Positions 10,640 through 20,913 of a stretch of 64,000 nucleotides of DNA are shown one piece after another. The translations under genes were made by a program, and so were the position numbers. The stretch spans positions 62,001 through 126,000 of the forward strand of contig JAJEKV010000333.1 in assembly GCA_021234155.1 (NCBI GenBank). Direction: 5' to 3'. This DNA comes from Isoetes taiwanensis (lineage: Eukaryota > Streptophyta > Lycopodiopsida > Isoetales > Isoetaceae). How positions within the stretch are numbered: the stretch's first letter is position 1; every line of letters begins with the position of its first letter. The notes beneath the pieces were generated by a model. It made no database searches, was not told the DNA's origin, and worked only from the letters and a program-made list of their open reading frames with translations.

Positions 10640-11640
10640 TAACCATTAATGCATCAGAAGAAAAGGATACTGAAGAGATCACCATCACAAAAAATGGTAA
10701 AACTAGAACCCTGTTTGTTGGGGATATAATTGAATACCAAAATAGGGAGAATATACAAATGTTCTTTGAAGAAAGGAAGGATGTGTTTGCTTGGGATTAT
10801 TCTGAGCTTACTGGAATTAAAGCAGAGGTATGCCAATTTGAGATCAAGATTAAGGAAGGGTGTAAACCTGTTTTTCAAAAACTGAGAAGAATTAATGCTT
10901 CATTAATGGGACTGATTAAAGATGAGTTGGATAAAATGCTAGATGCAGGTGTTATTATTGAAATTATTAATCGAATGGGTGTCTTGCATTGTACACTGTA
11001 GAGAAAAAAGTGGTGCCTTAAGGATCCGTATTGATTATCGAGACCTCAACAAAGCCACCATCAAGGATTGCTACCCCTTGCCTTTTTTAGAAGAAATCTT
11101 ATATCTTTGTAGCGGGGAGAGAGGTATACTCATTTCTAGATGGATTTTCGGGGTTTAATCAGATTGGCATTAAGGAAGAAGACCAACCCAAGACCTCTTT
11201 TATTACCCCTTGGGAACTTATGCAATGAAAAGAATGCCTTTTGGACTAATGAATGCACCTGCTACTTTCGAGAGGGCTATGGATGTTATTTTTAGGCCCA
11301 TGTCTCCTCAAGAATTGAGAGTTTATTTGGATGACCTTTGTTTAGGATCTCACCCTACTAATCATTTGGAATCTTTGGCAAAAAAAATATGTTCTTTGTG
11401 CAGGGGAATCTGAGTCAACCTTAACCCAAAGAAATGTATTTTCTTTGCATCCAAAGGTCAACACGGGACATGAGGTATCCAACAATGGCATACAAGTGGC
11501 ACAAGAAAAGTTGAAGCCCTCAAAAAACCGGGTGCCCCCAAAAACTTGAAGCAGGTCAAAAGTTTTATTGGCATGACTAGTTTTCTTAGGATGTATATTC
11601 CTAATTTTGCTCACATTATAAGTCCTATTTCTAAGCTGAT
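10640..11640 (+). pseudogene. reverse transcriptase of outer element
   Basis: Motifs in order across several frames: FAWDYSELTGIK (about 10790), LRRINASL and IKDELDKMLDAGVI (to 10960), RIRIDYRDLNKATIKDCYPL (about 11025), MPFGLMNAPATFERAMD (about 11233) and the catalytic box VYLDDL (about 11320). QVKSFIGMTSFLRMYIPNFA (about 11550) is the thumb/connection region. At least four frameshifts separate them, so no functional enzyme is made. Confidence 0.88.
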
Positions 11641-12023
11641 AAGAATAGGCAGGATTTCCAAATCTGAAAGCAAGTATGTTCTGTCACATGGTCAGGGTCA
11701 TCGAGTTGCCAAGAGTCTTTTGAGTTGCTTATAAAGTCCATTTGTGAAGCAATGCGGGAGAAGCACACTATAGCTTTTGCTAGCAAACAATGGAGTTCAA
11801 GCGAAGAGAAATATACCGAGAATGGAGAAAAAGTCTTTGCTTTGCTCTCATATTCCTCATTGACAGACAAGGTCATTTACTATTGAAAAGTTCAGTTCAA
11901 GTTTATATGAAGCAAAATCCAACAGGTTTGTTATTTGGTAAAGCTATCTCTAAACCAAAAATTCAAAGGTGGGCTTGTAAGCTACAAACCTTTGATATTT
12001 CCATAAAAGAGTTACATCGGTGA
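11640..12023 (+). pseudogene. remnant of the RT-associated (Ty3-type) RNase H
   Basis: IAFASKQW (about 11775) and the closing segment KPKIQRWACKLQTFDISIKEL (11950-12020) mark the usual Ty3 RNase H. The first part with the DAS strand and the middle TDH part are absent, so the domain is deleted internally. Confidence 0.6.
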
Positions 12024-12245
12024 AGAGTCCCAGTCTTTATTTACCTTACATTTTCTTTGATCATGAGGATGTAGTAGAAGTTGTTGACTTTGTGGATGCC
12101 TTAGCCTATTTACTGAGATGATGATGAAGCGAGAATCAACAAGATTGGCCGCTATCTATAAAGAATTTCTTACAATTCAAGGAAATGCCTTGGGGTGACT
12201 TGAGCCAACAAAGGAGATTTAAAAGAAAAGTCTGGGCAATTCAAA

Positions 12246-13329
12246 ATGATTAATGATGTTTTGTGTAAAGTTAACAGGGATGAACTATTACTAAGGTGTG
12301 TCAATGAAGAGGAATCTGCTTTGATCACTAGAGAAATGCATGAAGGAGTATGTGGAGGCCATTTTGCTGGAGATACTACTGCCAAAAAAATTCTCAGGTC
12401 AGGTTATTATTGGCCTACAATATTTAAAGATTGTTATACTGCTATAAAATCTTGCCACAAGTGCCAGATATTTGGCAAGAGGATCCTTCTCCCAGCTGCA
12501 CTAAACCCTATAATTTCTCCAGGACCTTTTCAAATATGGGGATTAGATTATATTGGTCCTATTAACCCCCCTTCTGCAGGACAACATCAGCACATTATTG
12601 TAGCTACAGATTATTTTACCAAATGGGCAGAAGCAATTCCTTTAAGACATGAGTATATTTGTGCACGGTTTGGTATTCCTCTACAATTACATTCTGATAG
12701 AGGTACCCCTTTTGTGAATGAAGTTATTGCTAATTTATTGACCATTCTTAAAGTCAAACATACCAAGAGTTCCTCCTACTATCCCCAAGGTAATGGTCAA
12801 GCAGAAGCTACTAATAAAGTTTTGAAGGGCATTTTGCGTAAAGCGATTGGATGATAATCAAAAGGATTGGCATGTCAAACTGGTGGATGCCCTATGGGCT
12901 TATAGAGTCACCATTAAAGCAGCAACCACTCATACCCCTTTCAACTTAGTTTATGGCATTGAAGCTGTGCTTCCAGTAGAGCTTGAGCTTCCCTCTCTGA
13001 GGTTAGCTCATAAGTTGTGTTTGCCTTTTGAGTATGCTTTGCAGGAAAGACTGGACACCCTTTTGCATTTAGAAGAATATAGAATGGAAGCTGAGAATGC
13101 TAATTTGCTTAAAAAAGCTAAGGATTTGGCTGCTTTCAAAGCTGCTCATAAAATACAAGGGACCTTCAAGACTGGGGAATTAGCTCTGAAATGGAATAAA
13201 TCAAGGGAAGATTCGGCTAGTAAGTTTGAAAATCTTTGGGAGGGCCCCTATGAGGTGTTGGGACCTGCATGCACCAACTCTTATTGGTTGAAGGAATTAA
13301 CCGGGGATGCCACTTCCAAATCCTATTAA
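12246..13329 (+). pseudogene. integrase of outer element
   Basis: The H2C2 zinc finger (HEGVCGGH... CHKC, 12336-12470) is followed by the D,D,E core: WGLDYIGP (about 12538), LHSDRGTPFV (about 12690) and YPQGNGQAEATNK (about 12780). A gap lies between EAIPLRHE and the next block, as if 10-20 residues had been lost. A frameshift near 12845 separates the second half, which ends with the chromosome-distal domain FENLWEGPYEVL (about 13226). The enzyme joined the cDNA to the target DNA. Confidence 0.88.
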
Positions 13330-14253
13330 CACTATTCACGAAAAGGTCTTGGGATCGACATACATGTTTGTCTCTTTTTATGTTCTAGAACTTAGACAAG
13401 TTAGAATTAAAGTTAGAATAGGTTGGATGGATTGGATTAGATTTCATTTGTCTTAAATTTAGAACTAATGCTTTCATTAAGCTTTTATTTGCAGATTAGT
13501 CAGTATGATGGATGAGCCATCAAATAGCTTCAAAACAGGGATTTTTTACTAATTGCCAAGTGTCATTTGCAGAAGCACCCTTTTTTCCATTTTCATTCAT
13601 CTTTCTCATTGTGGTCCTGCCCTCCATTCAGCCATGCTCTTCCATTTTATCTCCCCAAATGTGCACTCTGCAAATTCAGCTTCACCATCATAGCAGAGTT
13701 GCAAGGATCAAGTTTAACTTGTTTGTATCCTTTCTCCATCTTTATTCATCTGCCATAAGTAGTCCTGCTACCCATTTGAACTCCTTATTCTTGTTCTCAT
13801 TCCCAAAAGAAAGCACTCTGCAATTCATCTTCACCATCATAGCAGAGTTGCATTCTTAAGGATCAGGGAGGCACACATTTTCTTGTTTTGGCGAGATCTC
13901 AACTTTTGCACATCCACTTCACCCTCTCACACCCCATTTCCATCACCATCTTACCATATTCACACTCATTCTTACCTTTTCTTTTCAAACATTTTCTTGT
14001 TTTGGCGAGATTCCCACATTTACACACTCATTTCATCTCACACACTCCATTTCCATCACCATCTTACTATATTCACAACTCATTCTCACCTTTGTCATTC
14101 ACTCACATCCACTCACTACCATATTCACCACTATTTCATCAACACTTGCACTTTATACTCTCTTTCTTCCATAATTCTCACTTAGACACTTTGGGACAAA
14201 ATTGAAGACCCCTTATGGCTGAGGGGACCAGCCATTTTCTTGTTTTGGCGAGA
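13330..14253 (+). repeat. 3' untranslated region of outer element with tandem repeats
   Basis: Pyrimidine-rich, no coding motifs. A segment with GCACTCTGCAA and CATCATAGCAGAGTTGCA occurs twice (about 13662-13710 and 13812-13856). A ~114-bp unit starting ACATTTTCTTGTTTTGGCGAGA is repeated at 13875 and 13989, and the same 20-bp start recurs at 14232-14253, touching the 3' LTR. GAGGGGACCAGCC (14221-14233) may serve as the polypurine tract. Tandem repeats in this place are known for Tat-lineage elements. Confidence 0.75.
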
Positions 14254-16025
14254 TGTTGCCCCCAAAGGGCAACATACTAATTGATTGGTCTATTTGTTAA
14301 AATTAGGAAGGCTAAGTCAAAGGAAAACTTGGTAGTCAACATTGGTATGAAGGTCAAAGGATATTTATCTTCAAGGTCAATCCCATGGAAAATGCTCTAT
14401 CGAAGTCAAAAGGTTTTCAAAGGATGCTCTATACTATTACGGGTTGTGAAGATTGGAAGATGCTTTTTGAAGTTTGGAAGACAAAGTTTGGAAGACCCCA
14501 TGGTACTAGATTCCACCCCCTAGTCATTTTTATCCATATTCTTACCCCCCTTATGCTTATATTTTCCCTTGCTCACCTTTTGCCAAATCACACCTTGTTG
14601 CCTAATTCCTTTCTCTAATGCCTTTTGCCTCCTCATTTCATACCTCTTTTTCCATTCTTATCACACCTTTATAAATACCCCTAGTCCATTCCTTATTTGA
14701 GATTTTATGACCATTTTGCTTTGCCCACCATTGTACCTAAAATATTCATGTTACCCATGGAATATCCCAATGCATGGTATCTAGACCTAGCATATTCCCC
14801 AAAAATTAGGGTTGCCATCTCCTCAAGTGATCAAATTATCTAATTATTTTATGAGGCATCCTTTGAAATCATAGTCTAGCTTTTCAAAACTTGAAATACT
14901 GACATATTCCAAGTATATACCCCCAAAAATACGGCCACCGTATCGCGAAATTATAGGAAAAATACGGTTGGGGAACCCTAGATCTGTAAACTTGCTCGAA
15001 TCACGCCGGAACTGGATTCCTAAACCATAATAACTACCTATTCTTGGATTCCCGCTCATAAGCATTTCATTAAGCCTAAAATTAAGTCCTAAGATGCCGG
15101 AATCATCAAATCCGGATCTATATCTTGGGGAAACAATTTGAAGTTTTTTGAAGGCCCGGACGCATCAAACCTCGACATTGATACATCTTTGAGCATGATC
15201 CAAGACGTTCTTGAAGTCTCGAGTGTTCCACAGTTTAATCACGAGAAGATTGGACTGATATTATTGATTTGATACTACTATTGACCTCCTAAGCTACATT
15301 ATTGATTGATCTATGTTCCTAAGATTCTTATTCACCTTGTATTACCTTGCATCACAAACATTTTTACAGTAAAGAATCCCCTTATTTTTTCCTGCATATG
15401 ACCATCTGCACTTCATCTCCCATCTTATTTGCACCTGTGTGCACAAAATTTTCGAAAAAATCCCATTCCAAACTCAAGATACCATTTTTTGCATTTTGTC
15501 TGATACAAATTTAGGCTGATATCCACAAAACAGTGCCAAAAAAATAGTTTTAGTGATTCAAATCATGATTTGACAGCATGCACCTTACCTTTGAAGTCTA
15601 TATAGCATCTTAGTTTTGGAATTTCCTCAATTTTCAACCTACAACTCAAGTTATAAAACTCGAGCTCTGTTTTCTTTTTGGTGTATTGACCAAAATTTGA
15701 CCCGACTTTGAGATCGAATATCTTACAAATTAAAACTCAGACTTGGTCAAGATCTTTACCCTTACTCGCCTACAACTTTTCTGAACAAGTCACAGTCATC
15801 GGACCTTGGAAATCAATCTGCATATGGGATCTGCATCGATTTGAGTAAAGGGTCCAAATTCCAGAATTGGGAAAGGTATGAGAACTCTGTAACTGAGCTT
15901 TTTCTTTGGAAAATTCTTGTGTAGATTGATCACCTTAAGTGATCTGGAGGTTCTAACCCCAACTTGAGTGAAAACTCAAGTTGGCTTCTTGTGTTTGACT
16001 CTCTAAGCCAGGTTGAGGGTCAACA
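14254..16025 (+). repeat. 3' LTR of outer retrotransposon, full length 1772 bp
   Basis: Begins with the palindrome TGTTGCCC-CCAA-AGGGCAACA and ends GGGTCAACA. It contains about 1.1 kb (about 14425-15555) that the 5' LTR lacks. TATAAATA at 14670-14677 is the likely promoter TATA box. The hairpin with GAAA loop is at 15959-15984. Confidence 0.88.
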
Positions 16026-16169
16026 ATTGGCGCCACCACACTCCCTCTGGTATCCATACGACATTCAAACTATAAAAACATTATATTTTTCTTATGTATA
16101 CGGTACTAGAGAGGCAATAAAAAAAACCCATTTGGTGCACTCACATGTTTCATACCCCATAATCTAGGT

Positions 16170-16565
16170 GAACCCCCCGGGCATCAATCACACTTATTCA
16201 GGGTTTTGGTGGAGCCCATTCTTTCATACGGAATGGAACTCTGGGGTCCGGTGATATCCTTGGCCAGTTGGAATGATCTGGTCTGGAGCAACTACAGAAA
16301 GCCTTCCTAGCTCGACATTTGGGATAAAATCTTTAGTCCCATATCAGATTCTTCTACAGGAGACATGTTTCTTGCCTCTATAGAGGGCCATATTTAGCCA
16401 CCACATTATCTACTTTCAGAAGGTAGTCAGTAGGGGCAATGAACTTATCCCTAATCTTATTTATACCATGGCTGTGGGTTCAATACACCTCAAGGCCTGC
16501 TAGAAGGAGAGACGAGCTCAATGGTTCTTCCAACGGAATGTCTTGGGAGCACAAGTGCATACAAG
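16170..16565 (+). pseudogene. LINE reverse transcriptase, C-terminal fragment
   Basis: VLVEPILSYGMELWGPVI (about 16205-16260) followed in shifted frames by QKAFLARHLGIK-like and FQRNVLGAQVH-like sequence matches the segment downstream of the RT core in plant LINEs. Only about 130 codons remain, with several frameshifts. It begins some 140 bp after the LTR element and is unrelated to it. Confidence 0.7.
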
Positions 16566-16569
16566 TACA

Positions 16570-17130
16570 AACTGGAGAGGATCACCATCACCTGAGGCAG
16601 TACTTTAACGCTTTGCTTCCTCAACAAGCTTTAAATGCTGGTGCCTCGGAACATGTTAAGACAACACACAATATGGATGTGAGCACACAACTAGACACTG
16701 CATTGAAATTGAAATGTATCATAACTAGTGTTGATTTTAGTGGCTATTTATCGCAAAATTTCTAGATTTTTGGGTTTTTGAAAAAATTGCCACTATGTTT
16801 ACTAGGCTTCCTAGGCTTCCTTCACCAAATTTAATTCGCCAATTCGCCAAATTTTTCTAGAGAAGCCTTCCATCTTCTACCACATTCGCCAACTATGTGA
16901 ACTTAGTGAAGGAGCTTTTTCGCCTCTCTATCAATAATCTCAATTTTTTAATCTCAAACAGATTGTCTAGTTACCAATCCCATATAGCCAGGGAGTATAG
17001 AGGTGAGGGTTTTGAATTTTTATTTGTGCCATAACTATGTCAGAATGTGATAAAGCTATTTTGATGTCTTTACAATGGGATACAACCATATTTAAAAAAA
17101 TACTACTCTAAGAGGAAAACTCAGACCTAC
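16570..17130. other. no feature recognised
   Basis: AT-rich spacer between the LINE fragment and the LRR pseudogene. Short direct repeats ACTAGGCTTCCTAGGCTTCC (about 16800-16820) only. Confidence 0.5.
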
Positions 17131-17131
17131 T

Positions 17132-17850
17132 TTAGACTTGGATGATATATACGGAGTTCCGTGAGATTACAAGAGAGGAGGGAATATATCCATTTAGCCT
17201 GTTTTTTGAAAGATCCATCTGTGCCATACTAACACAATTAACAATCTCAAAAGGAATTGATCCTGATAAGGAATTGCCTGCCAAATACAGATTCTGCAAC
17301 CCTTCAAGTCTGTCTATTTCTGATGGAATCTGTCCATGCAATCTATTATTTGCTAATACAAGAAACTGGAGCTTTTTTAGGTTTCCAATATCAGGAGGGA
17401 TTGCACCCGAAAAAGGTCAAGAGTGGTAATGCTGAGGGCGTTGCATAGTTCTAGAGGAATGGTTTCTTCAAGCTTATTTCCTTGAAGATTAAGATACAGA
17501 AGGCTGCTGCAGTTCCCAATATGAGGAGGAATGGCACCTGATAGACTGTTATTGTATGCTGAGAATTGAGTAAGTTTTAACAAACCTCCTATTTCAAGTG
17601 GTATAGGCCCTTCCAAGCTGTTTCTAGCTTACCCAATGCTTGTAAGCTCTGAACATTCCATTATCTGAGGAGGAATCTTTCTACTTAGATTGTTATACTG
17701 CAAAAACAAAACCTACAAGTTCTTCAGCCTGCCTAATTCCGGTGGGATGTTTCCAACCAAGTTGCATGTTGACAAGCCTAGAACCATCAATGAAGTGCAA
17801 TTTCCTTCTGATTTTGGCAAGCTTTCATTGATTTGATTATCCCCTGCACA
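17132..17850 (-). pseudogene. leucine-rich-repeat receptor-like protein fragment
   Basis: About nine plant-type LRR units can be read from high to low coordinates in three frames, for example NCTSLMVLGLSTCNLVGNIP, GPIPLEIGGLLKLTQFSAYN, GAIPPHIGNCSSLLYLNLQG, GQIPSEIDRLEGLQNLYLAG and GSIPFEIVNC. This is the LxxLxxLxLxxNxLxGxIP pattern of LRR receptor-like kinases. No signal peptide, transmembrane segment or kinase domain is nearby, and stops or frameshifts fall near 17385, 17625 and 17700. It is a relic of an ectodomain-coding exon. Confidence 0.82.
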
Positions 17851-18690
17851 ACTGAAACGACTATTCGAAACTCTATAGCCTTATCCGGGCCTTCTAGATG
17901 CCCACAAAGGGGAAATAAATCCACAAATTTAGGCTACGAAGCTTGGGAGTTAGCACGGAAAAAATAGCTCTATGGCAAGATCAAGCCATGAGTAAATCTA
18001 GAAGGATTCGTAGATCTCCAGGAGTAAATTCTAGCATTGTATTGTTGTGCCTAAAAAGAAAATAGAGGCAAAAAACTGTGGTAGAAAGAAGGCACCAGAG
18101 GGCAAGGGAAAATGAGAGCTATATTCTAGCATGAAAATATTTTACACTGAATTATGACAGCATGCTTGAACTCTAGATACTTTGCATCCAGCTTCCAATC
18201 TAAGAAAAAGAAAGGGCCAAACAAAGAATTCCAAACACTCTATCAACATTTGTCCGGTGATTCCTAAATTGCAAGGCACGGAATAGCCTAAAGGCCCCTT
18301 GCTCTAGCACCACACAAACATTTCCAATCTCCAATCCTTTCTATACCCCCAAAAGCAAATCCATAACCTACTCTTCCTCATTTGCACTCATGTCTTGTAG
18401 AAGAGGCGGTTATCATAGTACATGACATCGAGAGTTTCATTGAAATCACATCGTTCCAATTTTGGGAAAAACAAAACCATGGGCCCCAAACAAACTGCCG
18501 AATTCAGGAACGAAAATGAGTTAAGAAAATTCAATGGCCAAGATACCGCACAAACTATCATCTTATTTTGGCTTTAGTACTATATATAGATAGTACGACA
18601 TAGATTTTATATTGGATGCTTCTTTCTCTTGAAATAAGTCCCGCATCATGTGAGTTAGACGGTTATGCTATTATATTATTAAAGATGGTA
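17851..18690. other. no feature recognised
   Basis: Unassigned flank of the LRR pseudogene. No open frame with a recognisable domain on either strand. Confidence 0.5.
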
Positions 18691-19140
18691 TTCTCAAGTC
18701 AAATACTTTAGTTTCTCAAGGTATTTGGCTTGTCAAACAAGTGAAAACTTCAAATTCAATTATAAATGTCCTACTTATCAAATACTTGCCTCTAATATCA
18801 AGGTATTGGATACGAGTATTTGACTTTCCAAATACGGTATATTAACCAATACCCCTGTTTCTCTTGTCAAATAATAAATTCAAATATAGGTATTCGACTT
18901 GGCAAAGAACGTTCTTGAATTAGACAATCAATATTTCTACTCCATTTTAGTGAATTCCATTTTATTCAATAAAATTACGTATTTGACTTATCAAATACTG
19001 GAGGATGGTATTCGACTTGCCAAATAAACACTTGAATTAGACAAGTCAAACACCCTAGTTTTCTGGAAAAATCAATCTTTAGTTTTGATGAAATATATTG
19101 AAACCAAGAGTCGAATATGCATGTTCGACTTGTCAAGACT
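18691..19140. promoter_or_regulatory. cluster of TTGAC/GTCAA quasi-palindromes
   Basis: About ten copies of a motif close to GTATTTGACTTGTCAAATAC, complete or half, lie in 450 bp: 18695, 18721, 18773, 18814, 18862, 18889, 18979, 19007, 19041 and 19124. The core TTGAC is the W-box bound by WRKY factors, here often as an inverted pair TTTGAC-TT-GTCAAA. Whether it is regulatory or a decayed satellite cannot be told from sequence. Confidence 0.4.
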
Positions 19141-19229
19141 GAAATCATCAAGTCTAGTAACTCTATTATATTATGCAATTGTAGAAGGGGGCGGATATAA
19201 CATGGTTTAGAGGGTATTAGTATGCCCAA

Positions 19230-20580
19230 ATCGTATTTTGCTAAGGTCAGAATATAGGTTTGGGGTTTTCATAGTGTGAGGTTTTTTGGGAGGGTTATTT
19301 ATTGAAGGTTTTTGGTGGACATGGTTTTGTAGGTAAGAAATGGCCACGTGGAGGCGATGGCGTGACTGAGGCTTTGCCATGGCGATGGAATAACCAGAAT
19401 AGCCTTGACGCTAGAATATATATATAGGAAAGGCTTTAATAGGCAAAAGAAGCAATCCAAAAGAATATTGGGTGTAGCTTGGTTAGAAGAACTTTATTTA
19501 GAAAAACATAGCAAACAAGAGATGGCTTGCTTAGCTTGGTCCCATTCCTTCTTCCTTTGGACTTTTTCAGAAGCCTTGTGTGTGCACCAATGTTTGAGTA
19601 GGTATCAAGTTTTAAGCACACCACAAGGCATTTCGACAGTCATAAACTTGAGCTCCACGCTTATACATTTCGTGACTTGCTGTTTCTCTTCTTATTGTGG
19701 GATGGGAATGCTGGCATTGCTTGTCTGCTAATTATGATTCGCCCCATCCATTGCGATGCATGGGAGATAGAGGAAACTTTGCGATTCTTAAAGGCCACGA
19801 TTGATGCATATGTTGTTTTCCAAATTTCAATGTATTCTTTTTGACCTACATGCAGAGCACCCATACCAAAGTTCGTCAATGCTTTTCTTAATTTTAATAT
19901 ATGTTATTCACATACATGCAAAACTGCTATTCACATACATGCCGTTCTATGGAAGTGTGTTCTTCTTGCACTGTTATAATTGTAACATGCTCACTATTTA
20001 TGGGTTTCACTTCTGTTCAACGATGTTTCATGAGTTTCTGTTAAGTGAATGAAAGCAACTCATGGTGTAGATAACGTCTGGCCCGAGGGTGTTATTGAAA
20101 ACACATTGAGGGCCATCAAAATGGCAAGGGTGTGGTGCGGCAAGAGAAAGCCGTTTTTGATGGCCCGGATTTTTTTTTCACGTTATCACCAGTTTTGGGC
20201 CATCCGATCACTATCAAAATTGATCTAAATCCTTCATTTTCATAATGGCCTACGGTGTTATGAAGTAGCAGTGTGTTATGGCTCCAGTAGACCACTGATC
20301 AAGATTGATCTCAACCGTTGGATCACTATAAACTTGAGGGGCAGTGTGTTAAGGAAACCTCTTATCTTTTATAAATAGAGTTGTAGAAGTTTGTTTATTA
20401 GTAATTTGCGTTATGGTCTTATGTTATTTGTTTGACTGTATGATTGACTCCGATACCATAGCCATGAAATCTTAGGGTGTGTGGAAATGGGTGTTTAACC
20501 CCATCTTGTTTTTTATTGGGCAGTTTTGGTTCTTCGAGAGGAAATATCACATGTACATTCCCCTGATCAAGGCTCTGAGT
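19230..20580. other. no gene recognised
   Basis: Several open frames of up to 108 codons (19405-19731, +) show no domain. Note GTAGATAACGTC at 20067-20078, which recurs at 23944-23955 beyond the dioxygenase gene. Confidence 0.45.
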
Positions 20581-20585
20581 TCGGC

Positions 20586-20750
20586 GATTATATAAGTCCG
20601 GAATACCATTTCTAGAATCTAAGAGCAGGGATTATATGAGTCGGGAATACCATTTTTGGAATCTAACCCCATATAGGTATTGGACTTGTCAATAAAATCA
20701 CGAGCCTTAATACCTCTAAGTTATACGAGCGGAATACCATTTCTAGAATC
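20586..20750 (+). repeat. three copies of a ~35-bp repeat upstream of the dioxygenase-like gene
   Basis: Units at 20586-20620, 20630-20664 and 20720-20750 share GGAATACCATTTCTAGAATC (the second has TTTGG), preceded by GATTATAT(A/G)AGTC in the first two. They lie 165-330 bp before ATG 20914 and may belong to its promoter. Confidence 0.65.
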
Positions 20751-20913
20751 CCAACCCCGAATTGGGAGCCCATAAAAGCACCGCGTGCTGTTGATTATTG
20801 AAAAAAAAACTACATTATATTGCCGGAAAATTCCGCCGGCGGGTGTAATAGACCGTTTCTTCCCTCCCTTTTCTGCTACGTAGGAGCTTCCACCTTCGAT
20901 AGAGTGCAATTCA

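Larger units (their letters stand above)
4611..16025 (+). mobile_element. Ty3/gypsy LTR retrotransposon (Tat-like), decayed, with a nested element
   Basis: The element runs from TGTTGCCCCC to GGGTCAACA and is flanked by the 5-bp direct repeat ATTGG (4606-4610 and 16026-16030), so both original ends are present. Order inside: 5' LTR, primer-binding-like site, gag, zinc knuckle, protease, RNase H, reverse transcriptase, remnant RNase H, integrase, 3' untranslated tandem repeats, 3' LTR. All ORFs carry frameshifts or stops, so it is not autonomous now. The LTRs differ at roughly 15-20 sites over the shared ~640 bp, plus a 1.1-kb deletion in the 5' copy. Integrase and RNase H features suggest the Tat branch of Ty3/gypsy; the RNase H position is discussed in the findings. 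Confidence 0.88.

Noticed and set aside
16027-16042. TTGGCGCCACCACACT after the outer 3' LTR as a primer-binding site of another element
   Set aside because: It follows the 3' LTR, and ATTGG there is the target duplication also present before the 5' LTR; the TGGCGCC similarity is flank sequence.
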